A DNA stretch of 64,000 nucleotides from Nicotiana tabacum (GCF_000715075.1 NC_134087.1:127931018-127995017); one strand, 5' to 3'. Shown: positions 1 through 10,538, numbered from the stretch's first letter. Notes: a model not told the origin generated them from the letters alone. Program-made: numbers and translations.

Positions 1-2615
1 TCCTTGACTAAATTGGAGAAGAAGCACAGTGAAAGCTTCAGAGAATATGGTTTCCGATGGAGGGAGCAAGCAGCAAGAGTAGATCCCCCAATGAAGGAAA
101 GTGAGATGATAGATTACTTCCTACAGGCTTTGGAACCTACTTACTATGGCCATTTGGTCTCAACTGTGGGAAAGTCATTCAACGAAGTGGTAAAGATGGG
201 GGGCATGGTAAAGGAGGGCCTCAAGTCAAATAAAATCATGAGTTGTTCGGCTATCAAAGCGACTACTCAGGCTATTCAGGGCGGCATAGGAGGGATTGGG
301 AAAAAGAAGAGAGAGGAAGCAGCAATGGTTGATTCAGGAACTTGGTCCGGATCCAGAGGTTCACCTTACCACTACAATCAACCTCGACCCCACCAACAAA
401 CTTATCACCACAATCCACCCCAACACTACTATCCCCCACCAGAACCTCATTTTTCCGTCCATCATGCATAAGCATACAACCAACCTCCTGCTCACACTCA
501 ATGGTGTGCTCCCGTCCTAAATACTTATCAACATCCACGAGCCTACCAAAACACTCCCAGACCAAGTTTTCGGCCTAATAAAGCATTCAAGGGTGAAAGG
601 TTGCAGAAAAAGAAAACCTTTACTCTGTTGGGAGAATCATACACTAGTCTGTTCCACAGCCTAAAACAACTGAACATGCTGAGGCCGATATAGTCCAAAC
701 TGTCAAATCCTCCTCCAAAAAACCTTGACTATACTATCAGCTGTGAGTATTGTTATGGTACTCCAGGTCATGACACAGAGAAGTGCTGGCACTTGAAAAG
801 TGCGATACATGAGCTCATTGATACCAATAGAATTGAAGTTCAAGCTCCCGAGGCACCCAATATCAACAGGAATCCGATGCTAGCCTATCAGGAGGCGAAT
901 ATGATTGAAATAGTGTATGAGGAAGGGGAACCCAAGAAGCCATCACAAACTGTCATGATGATTCGGTCCAGTGGAGTCAAGACAGATGAACAATCAGTAG
1001 GTGAAGAGTCGGTGCTCAAGTCGAGCAAAAAGAGTGTTGGTCCATCTGTAGCAGTTGAGAAGGGGTCTTTAAGCAAAGTTGCAATGAAACAGGAAGAGAT
1101 GAAGGTGGTTGTACCCGGAGCGGCCAGAAAACCCGTCATAATCATGGAAGGTGCCCGCGCAGATCGGGTTATTATCAAGCTGGTAACCCAGTTACCAATA
1201 ATCAATAGCAAGGCTATTCCATGGAATTACGAACGGGTAACAGTGATGTACAAAGGGAAGGAAGTCAAAGAAGAAGTCTGTGAAGCGCAGGGTTTGACCC
1301 GCTCGGGAAGGTGTTTTACTCCCGAGGAGTTAAGAAGAGCTAAAGATAATCCAGCGCTAGTAAAGAAAGCCGTAACTGAAGAAGAAGCAGAAGAATTCTT
1401 GAGGAAGATGAAGTTACAAGACTACTCTATCGTGGAACAATTAAGAAAGACGCCTGCTCAAATTTCCCTATTGTCATTATTGATCCATTCGGATGAGAAC
1501 CGTCAAGATTTAATGAAGATCTTGAATGAGGCGCACGTTCCCGATAAGATCTCCGTGAATCACTTGGAAAAAATAGCCAACAAAATCTTCGAAGCAAACA
1601 GAGTCACGTTTTCCGATGATGAATTGCCTGTAGAAGGTACTGAGCACAACAGAGCTCTTTACCTTATAGTAAAATGTGAGAACTCTATGGTGACCCGGGT
1701 ATTGGTTGACAACGGGTCAAGTGCAAACATCTGTCCTCTCTCCACTCTAAGCAAGTTGAAAATAGAAGATGAGAGGATCCATAAGAACAATATTTGCGTG
1801 CCGGGATTTGACGGCGGAGGTAAAGATTCAGTTGGGGACATAGTACTGGAGCTGACGATAGGGCCAGTTGAGTTCATAATGGAGTTTCAGGTGCTGGATA
1901 TAGCTGTTTCCTATAATTTGTTGTTGGGTCGACCATAGATCCACGCCGCTAAAGCAGTCCCATCAACACTACACCAGGTAGTCAAATTTGAATGGGATAG
2001 ACAAGAAATAGTTGTGCATAGGGAAGACAGTTTATGCGCTCGCAGCAATGCCATTGTACCAGTCATTGAAGTGGAAGATGACCAGGGACCATGGGTCTAC
2101 CAGGTTTCTGACACGATGTTGGTAGAGAAAGTTCCGGAGGGGAAATACATTCCAAATCCAAAGATAACCACCGCATCAGTCATGGTAGCCTATGAGATGT
2201 TGAAGAATGGTTTTGTACTCGGTAAAGGTTTGGGATCATCTTTGCAAGGCATCATACAGCTGGTGTCCCTTCCTGAAAACTTAGGAACATTTGGTCTGGG
2301 ATTCAAGCCCACTGCCGCAGACATAAGAAAGGCCAGAAAGCTAAAACAGAAGGCATGGGTCCTTCCAAAGCCAGTCCCACGTCTTTCCAAATCATTTGTC
2401 AAGTCCGGTACCAGAAATCGCTCAGTAACAGCAATTCCCAGTTCTGTGATTGATCCTAACAAAGAGTTAATTGAAATATTTGAGAAGTTGTTCGATAGTG
2501 TGAACATGGTGGAAATTGGAGAGGGTTCTAGCAACGCGGAAGTGCAATTTGTCGGGCCAAAAACAAAGCTTAACAATTGGAAGGCTACTCCTCTCCCCAC
2601 TCGGAAGGAGTCTTG
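1..2615 (+). pseudogene. gag-protease region of element A, with G-patch
   Basis: One reading frame (frame 1) runs from the window edge to 2615, broken by stops at 469, 691 and 1936. The last reads as Trp to stop inside the protease C-terminal LLGRPW motif. The capsid-like part is residues 1-95 and is followed by a Pro/His/Tyr-rich stretch. A zinc knuckle CEYC-x5-H-x4-C lies at 742-786. Protease has the LVDNGSS active-site motif near 1708-1730. A clear G-patch (MLKNGFVLGKGLG and a distal GLGFKP) spans about 2180-2320. Gag packages RNA, protease cleaves the polyprotein, and G-patch motifs bind RNA or helicase partners. The true start is upstream of the window. Confidence 0.8.
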
Positions 2616-2803
2616 GTAGTTTATTTTGAGTTTCCTTCAGTTTGTCTGGGTTATTCCAGGGTTGTAATCTAGATTTTTTTTATCTTTCAGACTGTTTGAA
2701 GTGTGAAAACCTTGTTATCTTTCATCATTCAATGAAATGCAGTTTCCCTTTCTTTATCATTCCTGATAGTTTTTCTTTTGTTTTTCTTTTATTTTATGTA
2801 CAG
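2616..2803 (+). other. Predicted spliceosomal intron between protease and RT of element A
   Basis: Donor GTAGTT at 2616 and acceptor TATGTACAG ending at 2803, preceded by a T-rich tract, bound a 188-bp AT-rich segment with stops in all frames. Removing it joins the TG of a split codon at 2614-2615 to T at 2804 and keeps the frame into the acidic RT leader that starts FYAGSNDMACM. Introns at this exact place are known in Ogre elements, where splicing sets the gag-pro to pol ratio. The donor overlaps the TAG stop at 2617-2619, so unspliced RNA would end at protease. Confidence 0.65.
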
Positions 2804-4083
2804 TCCTTTTTACGCTGGTTCTAATGACATGGCATGCATGAGGAATCCTCAGCCCAGTCTTAAAAATCAATCTGATTCTGAAATAATAGTTCAAGAAGTA
2901 GATTGTGACTACGAATCAGAATACGATGAAGATGAAGCCTTCGAAGAGATTAGTAAGGAGTTAATTCACTTCGAAGAAAAACCCAAACCCAACCTGAATG
3001 AAATAGAAGCCATCAATTTAGGGGACACAGCTAATATCAGAGAGACTAAAATAAGTGTCATCTCAAGCCAAAGATCCGGGAAGAGTTAATCAAAGCACTC
3101 ATCGAATACAAAGATGTTTTTTCATGGCCGTATGACGACATGTCGAGTTTGAGCACTGATTTAGTGGTCCACAAATTGCCCATTGATCTAGCGTTTTCTC
3201 CCTTCAAGCAAAAGTTGAGGAAATTCAAAACTGATATGAGTGTGAAGATTAAAGAAGAAATCACCAAGCAGTTGGATGCAAAGGTTATTTGGGTCACTCG
3301 ATATCCTTTTTGGTTGGCTAATGCCGTGCCTGTGCCGAAAAAGGACGGCAAAATCAGAGTATGCATCGATTACCGCAATCTTAACAAAGCAAGTCCAAAG
3401 GATAACTTCCCCTACCCAATATCCATATTTTGATCGATAATTATGCCAAGCGTGAGATTGGATCTTTTGTGGATTGCTATGTCGTGTATCATCAGATTCT
3501 AATGGATGAAGAAGATGCAGAAAAAACGGCATTCATCGCTCCATGGGGAACTTATTGCTACCGAGTAATGCCATTTGATTTGAAGAACGTTGGGGCAACT
3601 TACATGAGGGCGATGACTACAGTGTTTCATGATATGGTACACAAAGAGATTGAGGTATACGTAGATGATGTGATCATAAAATCAAAGCATCAGGCGCCGA
3701 CCACTTTGGGGATTTGAGGAAATTCTTCCAGAGACTTCGCAGGTACAACCTCAAGCTTAACCCTGCCAAGTGCGCATTTGGTGTTCCATCCGGAAAGCTG
3801 TTGGGATTCATAGTCAGCCGGCGAGGCATCGAGTTGGACCCATCAAAGATCAAAGCCATCCAAGAATTTCCACCTCCGAGGAACAAGACTGAAGTGATGA
3901 GTCTGTTAGGGAGGTTGAACTACATCAGCAGGTTTATTGCTCAACTCACAACAACTAGTGAGCCTATTTTCAAATTGCTGAAGAAGGATGCTGTGGTCAA
4001 ATGGACTGATGAGTGTCAAGAAGCATTTGATAAGATAAAAGGATACTTGTTAGACCCACCTATGCTGGTTCCTCCAGAACTAG
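2804..4083 (+). pseudogene. Reverse transcriptase of element A
   Basis: An acidic leader (2811-3055) is followed by a Ty3-type RT: the VPVPKKDGKIRVCIDYRNLN motif at about 3325-3385, the FVDCYVVYHQI region and the catalytic YVDD at 3658-3669. The thumb (KLNPAKCAFGVPSGKLLGFIV) and the LGRLNYISRFI connection motif follow. The frame changes near 3055, 3430 and 3715, so at least three indels break it. The GYHQ motif reads VYHQ. The domain would copy element RNA into cDNA in virus-like particles. The call rests on several textbook motifs in order. Confidence 0.85.
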
Positions 4084-4970
4084 GGAGACCTTTGATTCTT
4101 TACTTGACAGTCTTGGAAAATTCATTTGGCTGTGTACTGGGGAAGCATGACATCACCGGTAGAAAGGAACAGGCCATATACTATCTTAGAAAGAAGTTCA
4201 CGACTTATGAGGTTAAGTACACTCATCTGGAAAGGACATGTTGCGCCCTAACTTGGGTGACTTAGAAATTGAAACATTATTTGTCATCCTACACTACTTA
4301 CCTCATTTCGCGCTTGGATCCGTTGAAGTATATCTTTCAAAAGCCTATGCTGACAGGAAGACTTGCGAAGTGGCAGATTTTGCTCACAGAGTTTGACATC
4401 ATCTATATGACTCGGACTGCGATAAAAGCCCAAGCATTGGCCGATCATTTGGCCGAGAACCCGGTCGATGAAGATTACGAGCCATTGAGAACTTATTTTC
4501 CAGATGAAGAAGTGATGCATATCGATGAACTGGAGCAAATTGAAAAACCAGGCTGGAAACTTTTTATTGAAAAACCAGGCTGGAAACTTTTCTTTGATGT
4601 GGCTGCCAACATGAAAGGAGTCGGAATAGGAGCTGTGCTTATTTCTGAAACAGGGCATCACTATCCTGTTACGGCTCAGCTTCGGTTTTATTGCACCAAC
4701 AATATGGTTGAGTATAAGGCCTGTATTTTGGGTCTAAGGCTAGATGCAGACATGGATATCCATGAAGTCTTGGTCTTGGGAGACTCAGATCTTCTGGTAC
4801 ATCAAATTCAAGGAGAATGGGAAATGCGAGATTTGAAGCTCATACCGTACCGACAATGTTTGCATGATCTTTGTCAACAGTTTTGATTAGTGGAGTTCAG
4901 GCATATTCCTAGGGTCCATAATAAGGTCGCCGATGCTTTGGCTACCCTGGCATCAATGTTGCACCATCCG
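4084..4970 (+). pseudogene. RNase H and archaeal-type RNase H (aRNH) of element A
   Basis: The first RNase H runs from 4084, with AIYYLRKKFTTYEVKYTHLERTCCAL, to about 4480 and is broken by TAG at 4263 (CAG to TAG). A linker with LADHLAENPVDEDYEPL follows. The second, archaeal-type RNase H begins at WKLFFDVAANMKGVG and continues with NMVEYKACILGL and LGDSDLLVHQIQGEW. A TGA at 4884 (CGA to TGA) splits it. The usual DGA at its first catalytic Asp reads DVA. A 27-bp in-frame tandem duplication at 4539-4592 repeats IEKPGWKLF just before the domain. The dual RNase H layout is diagnostic of the Tat group. Confidence 0.8.
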
Positions 4971-6088
4971 GACAAAGCTTATGTCGATCCTCTGTATATT
5001 CAAGTTCGAGATCAACATGCTTATTGTCACATGATTGAAGAAGAACTTGATGGCGAACCATGGTTCCATGATATCAAGGAGTACATCAGAATGGGGATAT
5101 ATCCAGTGCAATCCACGAGGGATCAAAAGAGAACAATTCGACGGTTGGCAAGTGGATTCTTTTTAAGTGGAGGAGTTTTGTATAAAAGAACACCAGACCT
5201 TAGATTATTAAGATGCATAGATGCTAGACAAGCTATAGCTGTCATGTCCGAAGTACATTCGGGAGTCTGCGGACCACATACGAGCGGATATGTGCTAGCA
5301 AAGAAAATTCTCCGAGCAGGTTATTATTGGCTTACCAAGGAGCGAGATTGCATCAGTTTTGTGTGCAAATGCCATCAGTGCCAGATATACGGAGATTTGA
5401 TTCATTCTCCACTATCGGAATTGCACACAATATCGGCACCATGGCCCTTCGTTGCTTGGGGCATGGATGTCATTGGACCAATTGAGCCAGCAGCATCCAA
5501 TGGGCATATGTTCATTCTGGTAGCCATTGATTATTTCACCAAGTGGGTTGAGGCTAAAACTTTCAAGTCTGTAACCAAGAAAGCAGTGGTTGATTTTGTT
5601 CACTCAAATATCATCTGTCGATTTGGAATCCCAAAGGTGATCATCACGGATAATGGTGCTAATCTTAACAGCAATTTGATGAAAGAGGTATGTCAACAGT
5701 TTAAGATTACACACCGCAATTCCACCCCATATCGTGCCAAGGCGAATGGAGCAGTTGAGGCAGCCAACAAAAACATAAAGAAGATACTTCGGAAAATGGT
5801 AGAAGGTTCCAAGCAATGGCATGAAAAATTACCATTGCATTGCTGGGTTATCGCACTACTGTCCGTACTTCACTAGGTGCAACTCATTATTTGTTGGTAT
5901 ATGGAACTGAAGTAGTGATACCTTCAGAAGTTGAAATCTCGTCCCTTCGGATTGTCGCTGAGGCTGAGATTGATGATGATGAGTGGATCAAAACCCGTTT
6001 GGAGCAGTTGAGCTTGATTGATGAAAAATGATTGGCAGCTGTGTGTCATGGCCAGTTGTATCAAAAGAGAATGGCAAGAGCATACAAC
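4971..6088 (+). pseudogene. Integrase of element A, cut by the hAT insertion
   Basis: The HHCC zinc-binding region (HSGVCGPH ... CKCHQCQ) is at about 5260-5390. The catalytic core shows D in WGMDVIGPI, D in TDNGANL and E in VEAANKNIKKIL. A one-base loss near 5835 shifts the frame; the core end continues in another frame as GYRTTVRTSLGATHYLLVYGTEVVIPSEVEI. TGA at 6029 reads as Arg CGA to TGA. The text stops after MARAYN at 6088, where hAT DNA begins. The C-terminal domain is missing except for a few codons found at 11143, beyond the hAT element. Confidence 0.85.
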
Positions 6089-6239
6089 TACTTATTGGGT
6101 TATTGGTATTGAGTTATTGGGCTAATGGTTCGGTAACGGGTTAAAAAAAATTTCTTATTGGGTTATCGGTTCGGGCTCGGTTTATCAAATCTGTTATTGG
6201 GTAAACCGATAACCCAATAAGGGTTTACTAATTTACTAG
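6089..6239. repeat. Left subterminal repeats of hAT I
   Basis: The segment repeats the words TTATTGGGTTAT, GGTTCGGTAAC and AACCGATAACCC in both orientations. It matches, in order, the reverse complement of about 28560-28705 of the hAT MITE. Subterminal repeats of this kind are transposase binding sites in hAT elements. Its first ~45 bp, including the inverted terminus, are absent. Confidence 0.7.
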
Positions 6240-6779
6240 TATACCCTTTAGTCTAGTAATAATACTAGGGTTTCATACTTTCATTTTCATTAGTCTGTCT
6301 GTCCGCCTCCTCACAGTCACAGCCTCACTAACTCGTTTCCTTTCCTGTGCTTGAGCCTTGAAGTCCTCAGTCCTCACTCCACACTCCTCAGTTAAGCTGA
6401 AGCCCTCAGTGACAAGTTAAGCTCAAGCCCTCAGTGCTCAAGCCCTCAGAGTCCTTCATTTCTAAGGCGGAAAAGTCCTTCAGTAACAAAACACTGAGGC
6501 TCAGTCAATCAGTCAAGCCCTTAGTCCACAGTCCTCACCCAGTTCTCTGCCAGTCCGCCACCTGCCACACGGCTGAAACAGTCAAGCCCTCACCAGTTCT
6601 CTGCCTCATGACTCACGCAGTCACGCCCACACGACTGAGCCCGTCAAAACTCAGTTTTCTATATCTTTTTCCGGCAGAGCGTTGCACTAAGGTTAGTGTT
6701 TCATATCCCATTTCTGAATTCGTCTTAGTTTGGTATCTTAGAAATCAATTTTTGCATATTTTCCTTTTTTATGAAGCTC

Positions 6780-6817
6780 GAAAGAGTGGGGGTTACAAAA
6801 GAAGTTAACTAAATGGG
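6780..6817 (+). repeat. Chimeric 38-bp copy of two transposase coding pieces
   Basis: Bases 6780-6800 equal 8076-8096 and bases 6801-6817 equal 8160-8176, both exact. In the transposase gene the two pieces are 63 bp apart; here they abut. The scrap lies in sense orientation in the predicted 5'-UTR intron of the same element. Confidence 0.75.
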
Positions 6818-7035
6818 AAATCGAAAGGTCGCAGAAGCGGGACCAAACTAAGACTGATTGGTCTTAGTTTCCCTAAAATGTTTGGTTTCTTGAATTTATA
6901 CTACACTAATTGTTTGGTTTCCTTTTTCATACTATACTGATTTATACTATAACATCATGCAAATTTAGTAGGTAACATCCTGAAAATTTGGTGTTGCACT
7001 GATTTCCTTTTTCCTTTCTGCTTGATAGTTGCTGC

Positions 7036-7200
7036 TTAGAGCCTTAGACTGAGTAATGTAGTGTTCTGTATTCCAATGTTTAACCAGTTTACAATAACCT
7101 GCAAACAAGCTCTAGAGAATTGGCATTCAAAGAACAAATGTTCAATTGTCTCAGGTGCACTATCACATATTGTGCAAATTGTGTCCTGTCTACATACCAA
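7036..7200 (-). pseudogene. LINE reverse-transcriptase zinc-binding (zf-RVT) fragment captured by hAT I
   Basis: Read on the minus strand, about 54 codons are open from 7200 to a TAA at 7036. They show CTIC, then APETIEHLFFEC, the C-x2-C ... E-x2-H-x4-C pattern of the zf-RVT domain found after RT in plant L1-type LINEs. No other part of a LINE is next to it. It sits opposite to the transposase direction within the leader intron, so it is a captured exon-like scrap rather than an insertion of a LINE tail. The domain call rests on the spacing of Cys/His and the flanking residues. Confidence 0.65.
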
Positions 7201-7339
7201 GTATTGAGCATTTATTAAAAAAATATATGTTTCATTTTAAGATTTTAAGCTAAATATGTAGTTATATGTGTTTCATTTTAAGATTTTGTTGTCTCGCTGC
7301 TTGATTTCTTTTAAATCAAATTCACAGTGACACAAAAAC

Positions 7340-9530
7340 ATGGCTGAAAATATCATGATTGATAAGGTGATTGGTGAAAGTGGAGCTTCTAATTCAAATG
7401 CCACATCACAATCTCAATCAGTTCAATCGAAAGCAAAAAAACAAAGAAAAAAGAGGTCTGTTGCATGGGAATATTTCGACCAAATTATTGATCCGGAAGG
7501 AAATCAAAAGGGTGTTTGTAAACATTGCAAAAGAGAATATTTTGCCGATTCAAAAGATAATGCTACGAAATCACTCCTTACACATATGGCCAAGTGTTTA
7601 AAAATGCTTTTAGATGTTGCAAAAAGTCAATCGAAACTAGGCTTTAACCCTATTCCGGGGGGTAATAAGGGTGATGTAGCCGTTGTTCCTTGGAAATTTG
7701 ATCAAGAACAATGTAGGAAGGCTTTGTGTTGTATGGTGATCGTTGATGAACTTCCTTTCAGCTTTGTTGAAAAGGAAGGTTTTATGAATTTTATGAAAGT
7801 TGCACAACCTTTTTTTCGAATTCCTTCACGTAGAACTGTGACTCGGGACTGTTTTGATCTTTTCAATGATAAAAACGTAAGTTGGTGAAGCTTTTTAAAG
7901 ATCAGAGAGTTTGCCTTACCGCTGATACTTGGACTTCCTTACAACGAATAAATTATATGTGTATTACTGTTCATTGGATTGATAGTGAATGGAAAACGCA
8001 TAAAAGAATTGTCAACTTTTGTCCAATTTCTAGTCATAGGGGGGAATATATGGCAAATAGTATTGTTAATTGTTTGAAAGAGTGGGGGTTACAAAATATT
8101 TTCACTGTCACAGTTGATAATGCTAGTTCAAATGATGTGACGGTGAAGGAGCTTTCTAAGAAGTTAACTAAATGGGGGACCAATTCTATGAATGGTAAGC
8201 ACCTTCACGTGAGGTGTATGGCTCATATTATGAATCTTGTTGTTCAGGATGGTATAAAAGAATCAATTGTGTCTATTGAACGTATTAGGCAAGCAGTGAG
8301 ATATATCAGGCAGTCTCCTGCTAGGTGGAAAAAGTTTCAGGAATGTTGTGATGAAGGAAATCTAGTTAGAAAATCTTTATGTTTGGATGTTCCTACAAGG
8401 TGGAATTCTACATACTTAATGTTGAATAGGGATATTGAATATGAGAGTGCAATTTTAGAATATGTTGATCATGATATTGGCTTGTCACATCATCTTGAGT
8501 TTGTTGATATTGTAAATGGAAGTCCTGCAGGTACACTTTTGAGTAGTGATTGGGAGGATGTAAAGAAATTGACAAAATTTCTTGAAATCTTTTATAAGCT
8601 TACTGTAAAGGTATCTGGCTCACTTTATGTTACATCAAATCATCATTTTCTTGAAATTTGTGAAGTTGCTGTTTACTTGAAACAATTGATATTAAATGAA
8701 GATGTTTTGTTGGGTTTAATGGCAAAGAAGATGAAGGAGAAATTTGATAAGTATTGGGGTGATCCAAAAAAAATGAACAAAATGATTTTCATTTCATGTG
8801 TTTTGGATCCTCGGTACAAGTTTGATTCTGTTAGTTTTGCACTTGCGAAGATGTTCGAAGAGAAAGGGCCAATTATCGCGAAGGGAGTACATACATACAT
8901 GACTTCATTGTTTGATGAGTATGTACAGTCTTATTCAAAAGATAAAGTTTGCCATCCCTCTTCATGTTTATCTAACTCTTCATTGGACACAATGAAAACT
9001 TCAAATGGATCTTTTGGTTCTTTCTTTGAAGAATTAAAAAGACATAAAGCTGGGATTGGAGGTTCAGATTCTAAATCAGAATTGGAAAAATATCAAACAC
9101 AAGAAGTTGAAAATGAAATAGCAGACGGTAATATATTGCTTTGGTGGAAAGTAAACTCACCTAGATTCCCCATTCTTTCTGAGATGGCTCGGGATGTATT
9201 ATCTATTCCTATTTCAAGTGTTGCATCTGAATGTGCATTTAGCACTGGAGGGCGTATTCTTGATTCATTTAGGAGTTCATTGACTCCTAAATTGGTGGAA
9301 GTTCTCTTGTGCCTTCAAGATTGGCTTCGAAGTGAGCCATTACCTGTAAGTGTTGAGGAAGATTTAGATGTTCTCGAGCAACTAGAACAAGGTAGCAATA
9401 TTTTAATTTGTTTGATTGTATATTATTTTTATAAATAGTTTATTTAATATTTTTGTTGTTTGACTTGTTAATATATATTATCATAGATTTTGCCAATCTT
9501 GGAAACGAACCCTGCGATGATGATATGTAG
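7340..9530 (+). pseudogene. hAT transposase (BED finger, RNase H-like core, C-terminal dimerisation domain)
   Basis: The ATG at 7340 follows the leader. A BED finger (CKHC ... LLTHMAKC) is at residues 55-85, after a Lys/Arg-rich segment. The frame shifts near 7880. The second part holds the catalytic core: TADTWTS with the first Asp, VDNASSND with the second Asp and DVPTRWNSTYLML. The dimerisation domain (LLWWKVNSPRFPILSEMARDVL and SSVASECAFSTGGRIL) ends near 9330. A predicted intron 9392-9486 (GTAGCA ... ATCATAG) joins G to AT and adds a short acidic tail ending TAG at 9528. It resembles the RICESLEEPER/Ac-like group. Apart from the single frameshift the frame is open, so damage is slight. 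Confidence 0.85.
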
Positions 9531-9652
9531 AATCTTAGATAGTTGTAAGTTAAAACTTTGGTAAGTTAATTATTCAACTTATATGTTATACATAGTATGA
9601 TTACAAATATTACTTGCTTAATATATTTTCTTGTTATGTTTAATAGGTGTAA

Positions 9653-9917
9653 CCATGCCTCGACTTTGTGGTCTCAAAGCTATCTCACATGTTTGGAGTC
9701 ACTATGAAAGGATTGAAGAAGGTGATGATGGATGGTGGAAAGTAAGATGTAGTTATTGTCATCTTGTTTTATGTATTATGTTTGGACTTTGGACAATTGG
9801 ACTTGTTAATCCTAAGGTTGATACTACTTTGCATTGTTATTAATGTGTTTGAACTATTACTTTGGAGTTTGGACATTACTGTGTATACATCTGTTTTTGG
9901 GTTGTGAAAGTTGGGAT
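9653..9917 (+). repeat. 265-bp direct repeat, copy 1, with half a BED finger
   Basis: The segment is nearly identical to 10274-10538, with the same length and one mismatch noticed. It opens with an ATG and about 60 codons including SHVWSHYERIEEGDDGWWKVRCSYCHLVL. That is the start of a BED zinc finger (VW-x-H/F ... C-x2-C) without the His half. It is unlike the BED finger of the resident transposase, so it comes from another hAT family or host gene. Confidence 0.75.
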
Positions 9918-10041
9918 TTTATCAGATTTTGTTCGTGTTCAGTTGCTAATGATTTTTCACCAAAGTCATAGTGCTGAGCATTGCAACAGAAAATGGCATT
10001 TGTGCCAAGTTCACCTTTTCTTTTATGGCTTCGTTGATAGC

Positions 10042-10140
10042 CACAATTCTGTTGAGAGTGCTAAGAAGGAAATTGCTCTTTGGTTTCCTGAAGGTGTCGC
10101 GCAGTGGCAGAGCAGCCTTCACTCTTGGATCTATGAGTAA
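10042..10140 (+). pseudogene. Captured 3' coding end of a nucleoside diphosphate kinase (NDPK1-like) gene
   Basis: An open stretch of 32 codons reads [20 protein letters not shown] then [12 protein letters not shown] and stops at TAA 10138-10140. [15 protein letters not shown] and a final WIYE are the hallmark C-terminus of plant cytosolic NDPK, the enzyme that transfers phosphate from ATP to other nucleoside diphosphates. The catalytic His region and the rest of the enzyme are absent, and the Gly/Asp of the usual HGSDSVES is lost. The stop is the native one. It lies between the two 265-bp repeats inside hAT I, so it is a transduplicated gene fragment, not a working gene. Sequence just upstream may be intron of the donor gene. 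Confidence 0.75.
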
Positions 10141-10273
10141 AAGATATTATGAGTTAACTACTTTATTGGTGCCCTTTTTTTTAAGCTGCAACTTAAGAAA
10201 TTTTACAGATGTTTGAGTAGAAACATAGTTGCTTCAGACTTGTTTCCATTTGCTATTTCAGAAGACTAAGAGT

Positions 10274-10538
10274 CCATGCCTCGACTTTGTGGTCTCAAAT
10301 CTATCTCACATGTTTGGAGTCACTATGAAAGGATTGAAGAAGGTGATGATGGATGGTGGAAAGTAAGATGTAGTTATTGTCATCTTGTTTTATGTATTAT
10401 GTTTGGACTTTGGACAATTGGACTTGTTAATCCTAAGGTTGATACTACTTTGCATTGTTATTAATGTGTTTGAACTATTACTTTGGAGTTTGGACATTAC
10501 TGTGTATACATCTGTTTTTGGGTTGTGAAAGTTGGGAT
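10274..10538 (+). repeat. 265-bp direct repeat, copy 2, with half a BED finger
   Basis: It matches 9653-9917 base for base over 265 bp except one noticed G/T change in the seventh codon. The sequence on both sides differs between the copies. It follows the NDPK fragment by 134 bp. Confidence 0.75.

Larger units (their letters stand above)
6240..7339 (+). promoter_or_regulatory. 5' leader of hAT I transposase with a predicted 5'-UTR intron
   Basis: The leader has a CT-rich segment with a repeated CAAGCCCTCAG word at about 6380-6600. A donor (AAG then GTTAGT at 6692) and an acceptor (TTCACAG ending 7327) would remove 636 bp and place the transposase ATG 13 bases into the next exon. The intron holds two foreign pieces: a chimeric transposase scrap at 6780-6817 and a LINE zinc-finger remnant at 7036-7200. 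No clear TATA box was chosen. The splice sites are read by eye. Confidence 0.4.

Noticed and set aside
10042..10140. Working nucleoside diphosphate kinase gene
   Set aside because: Only the C-terminal ~32 codons remain; the catalytic His region and other exons are missing.
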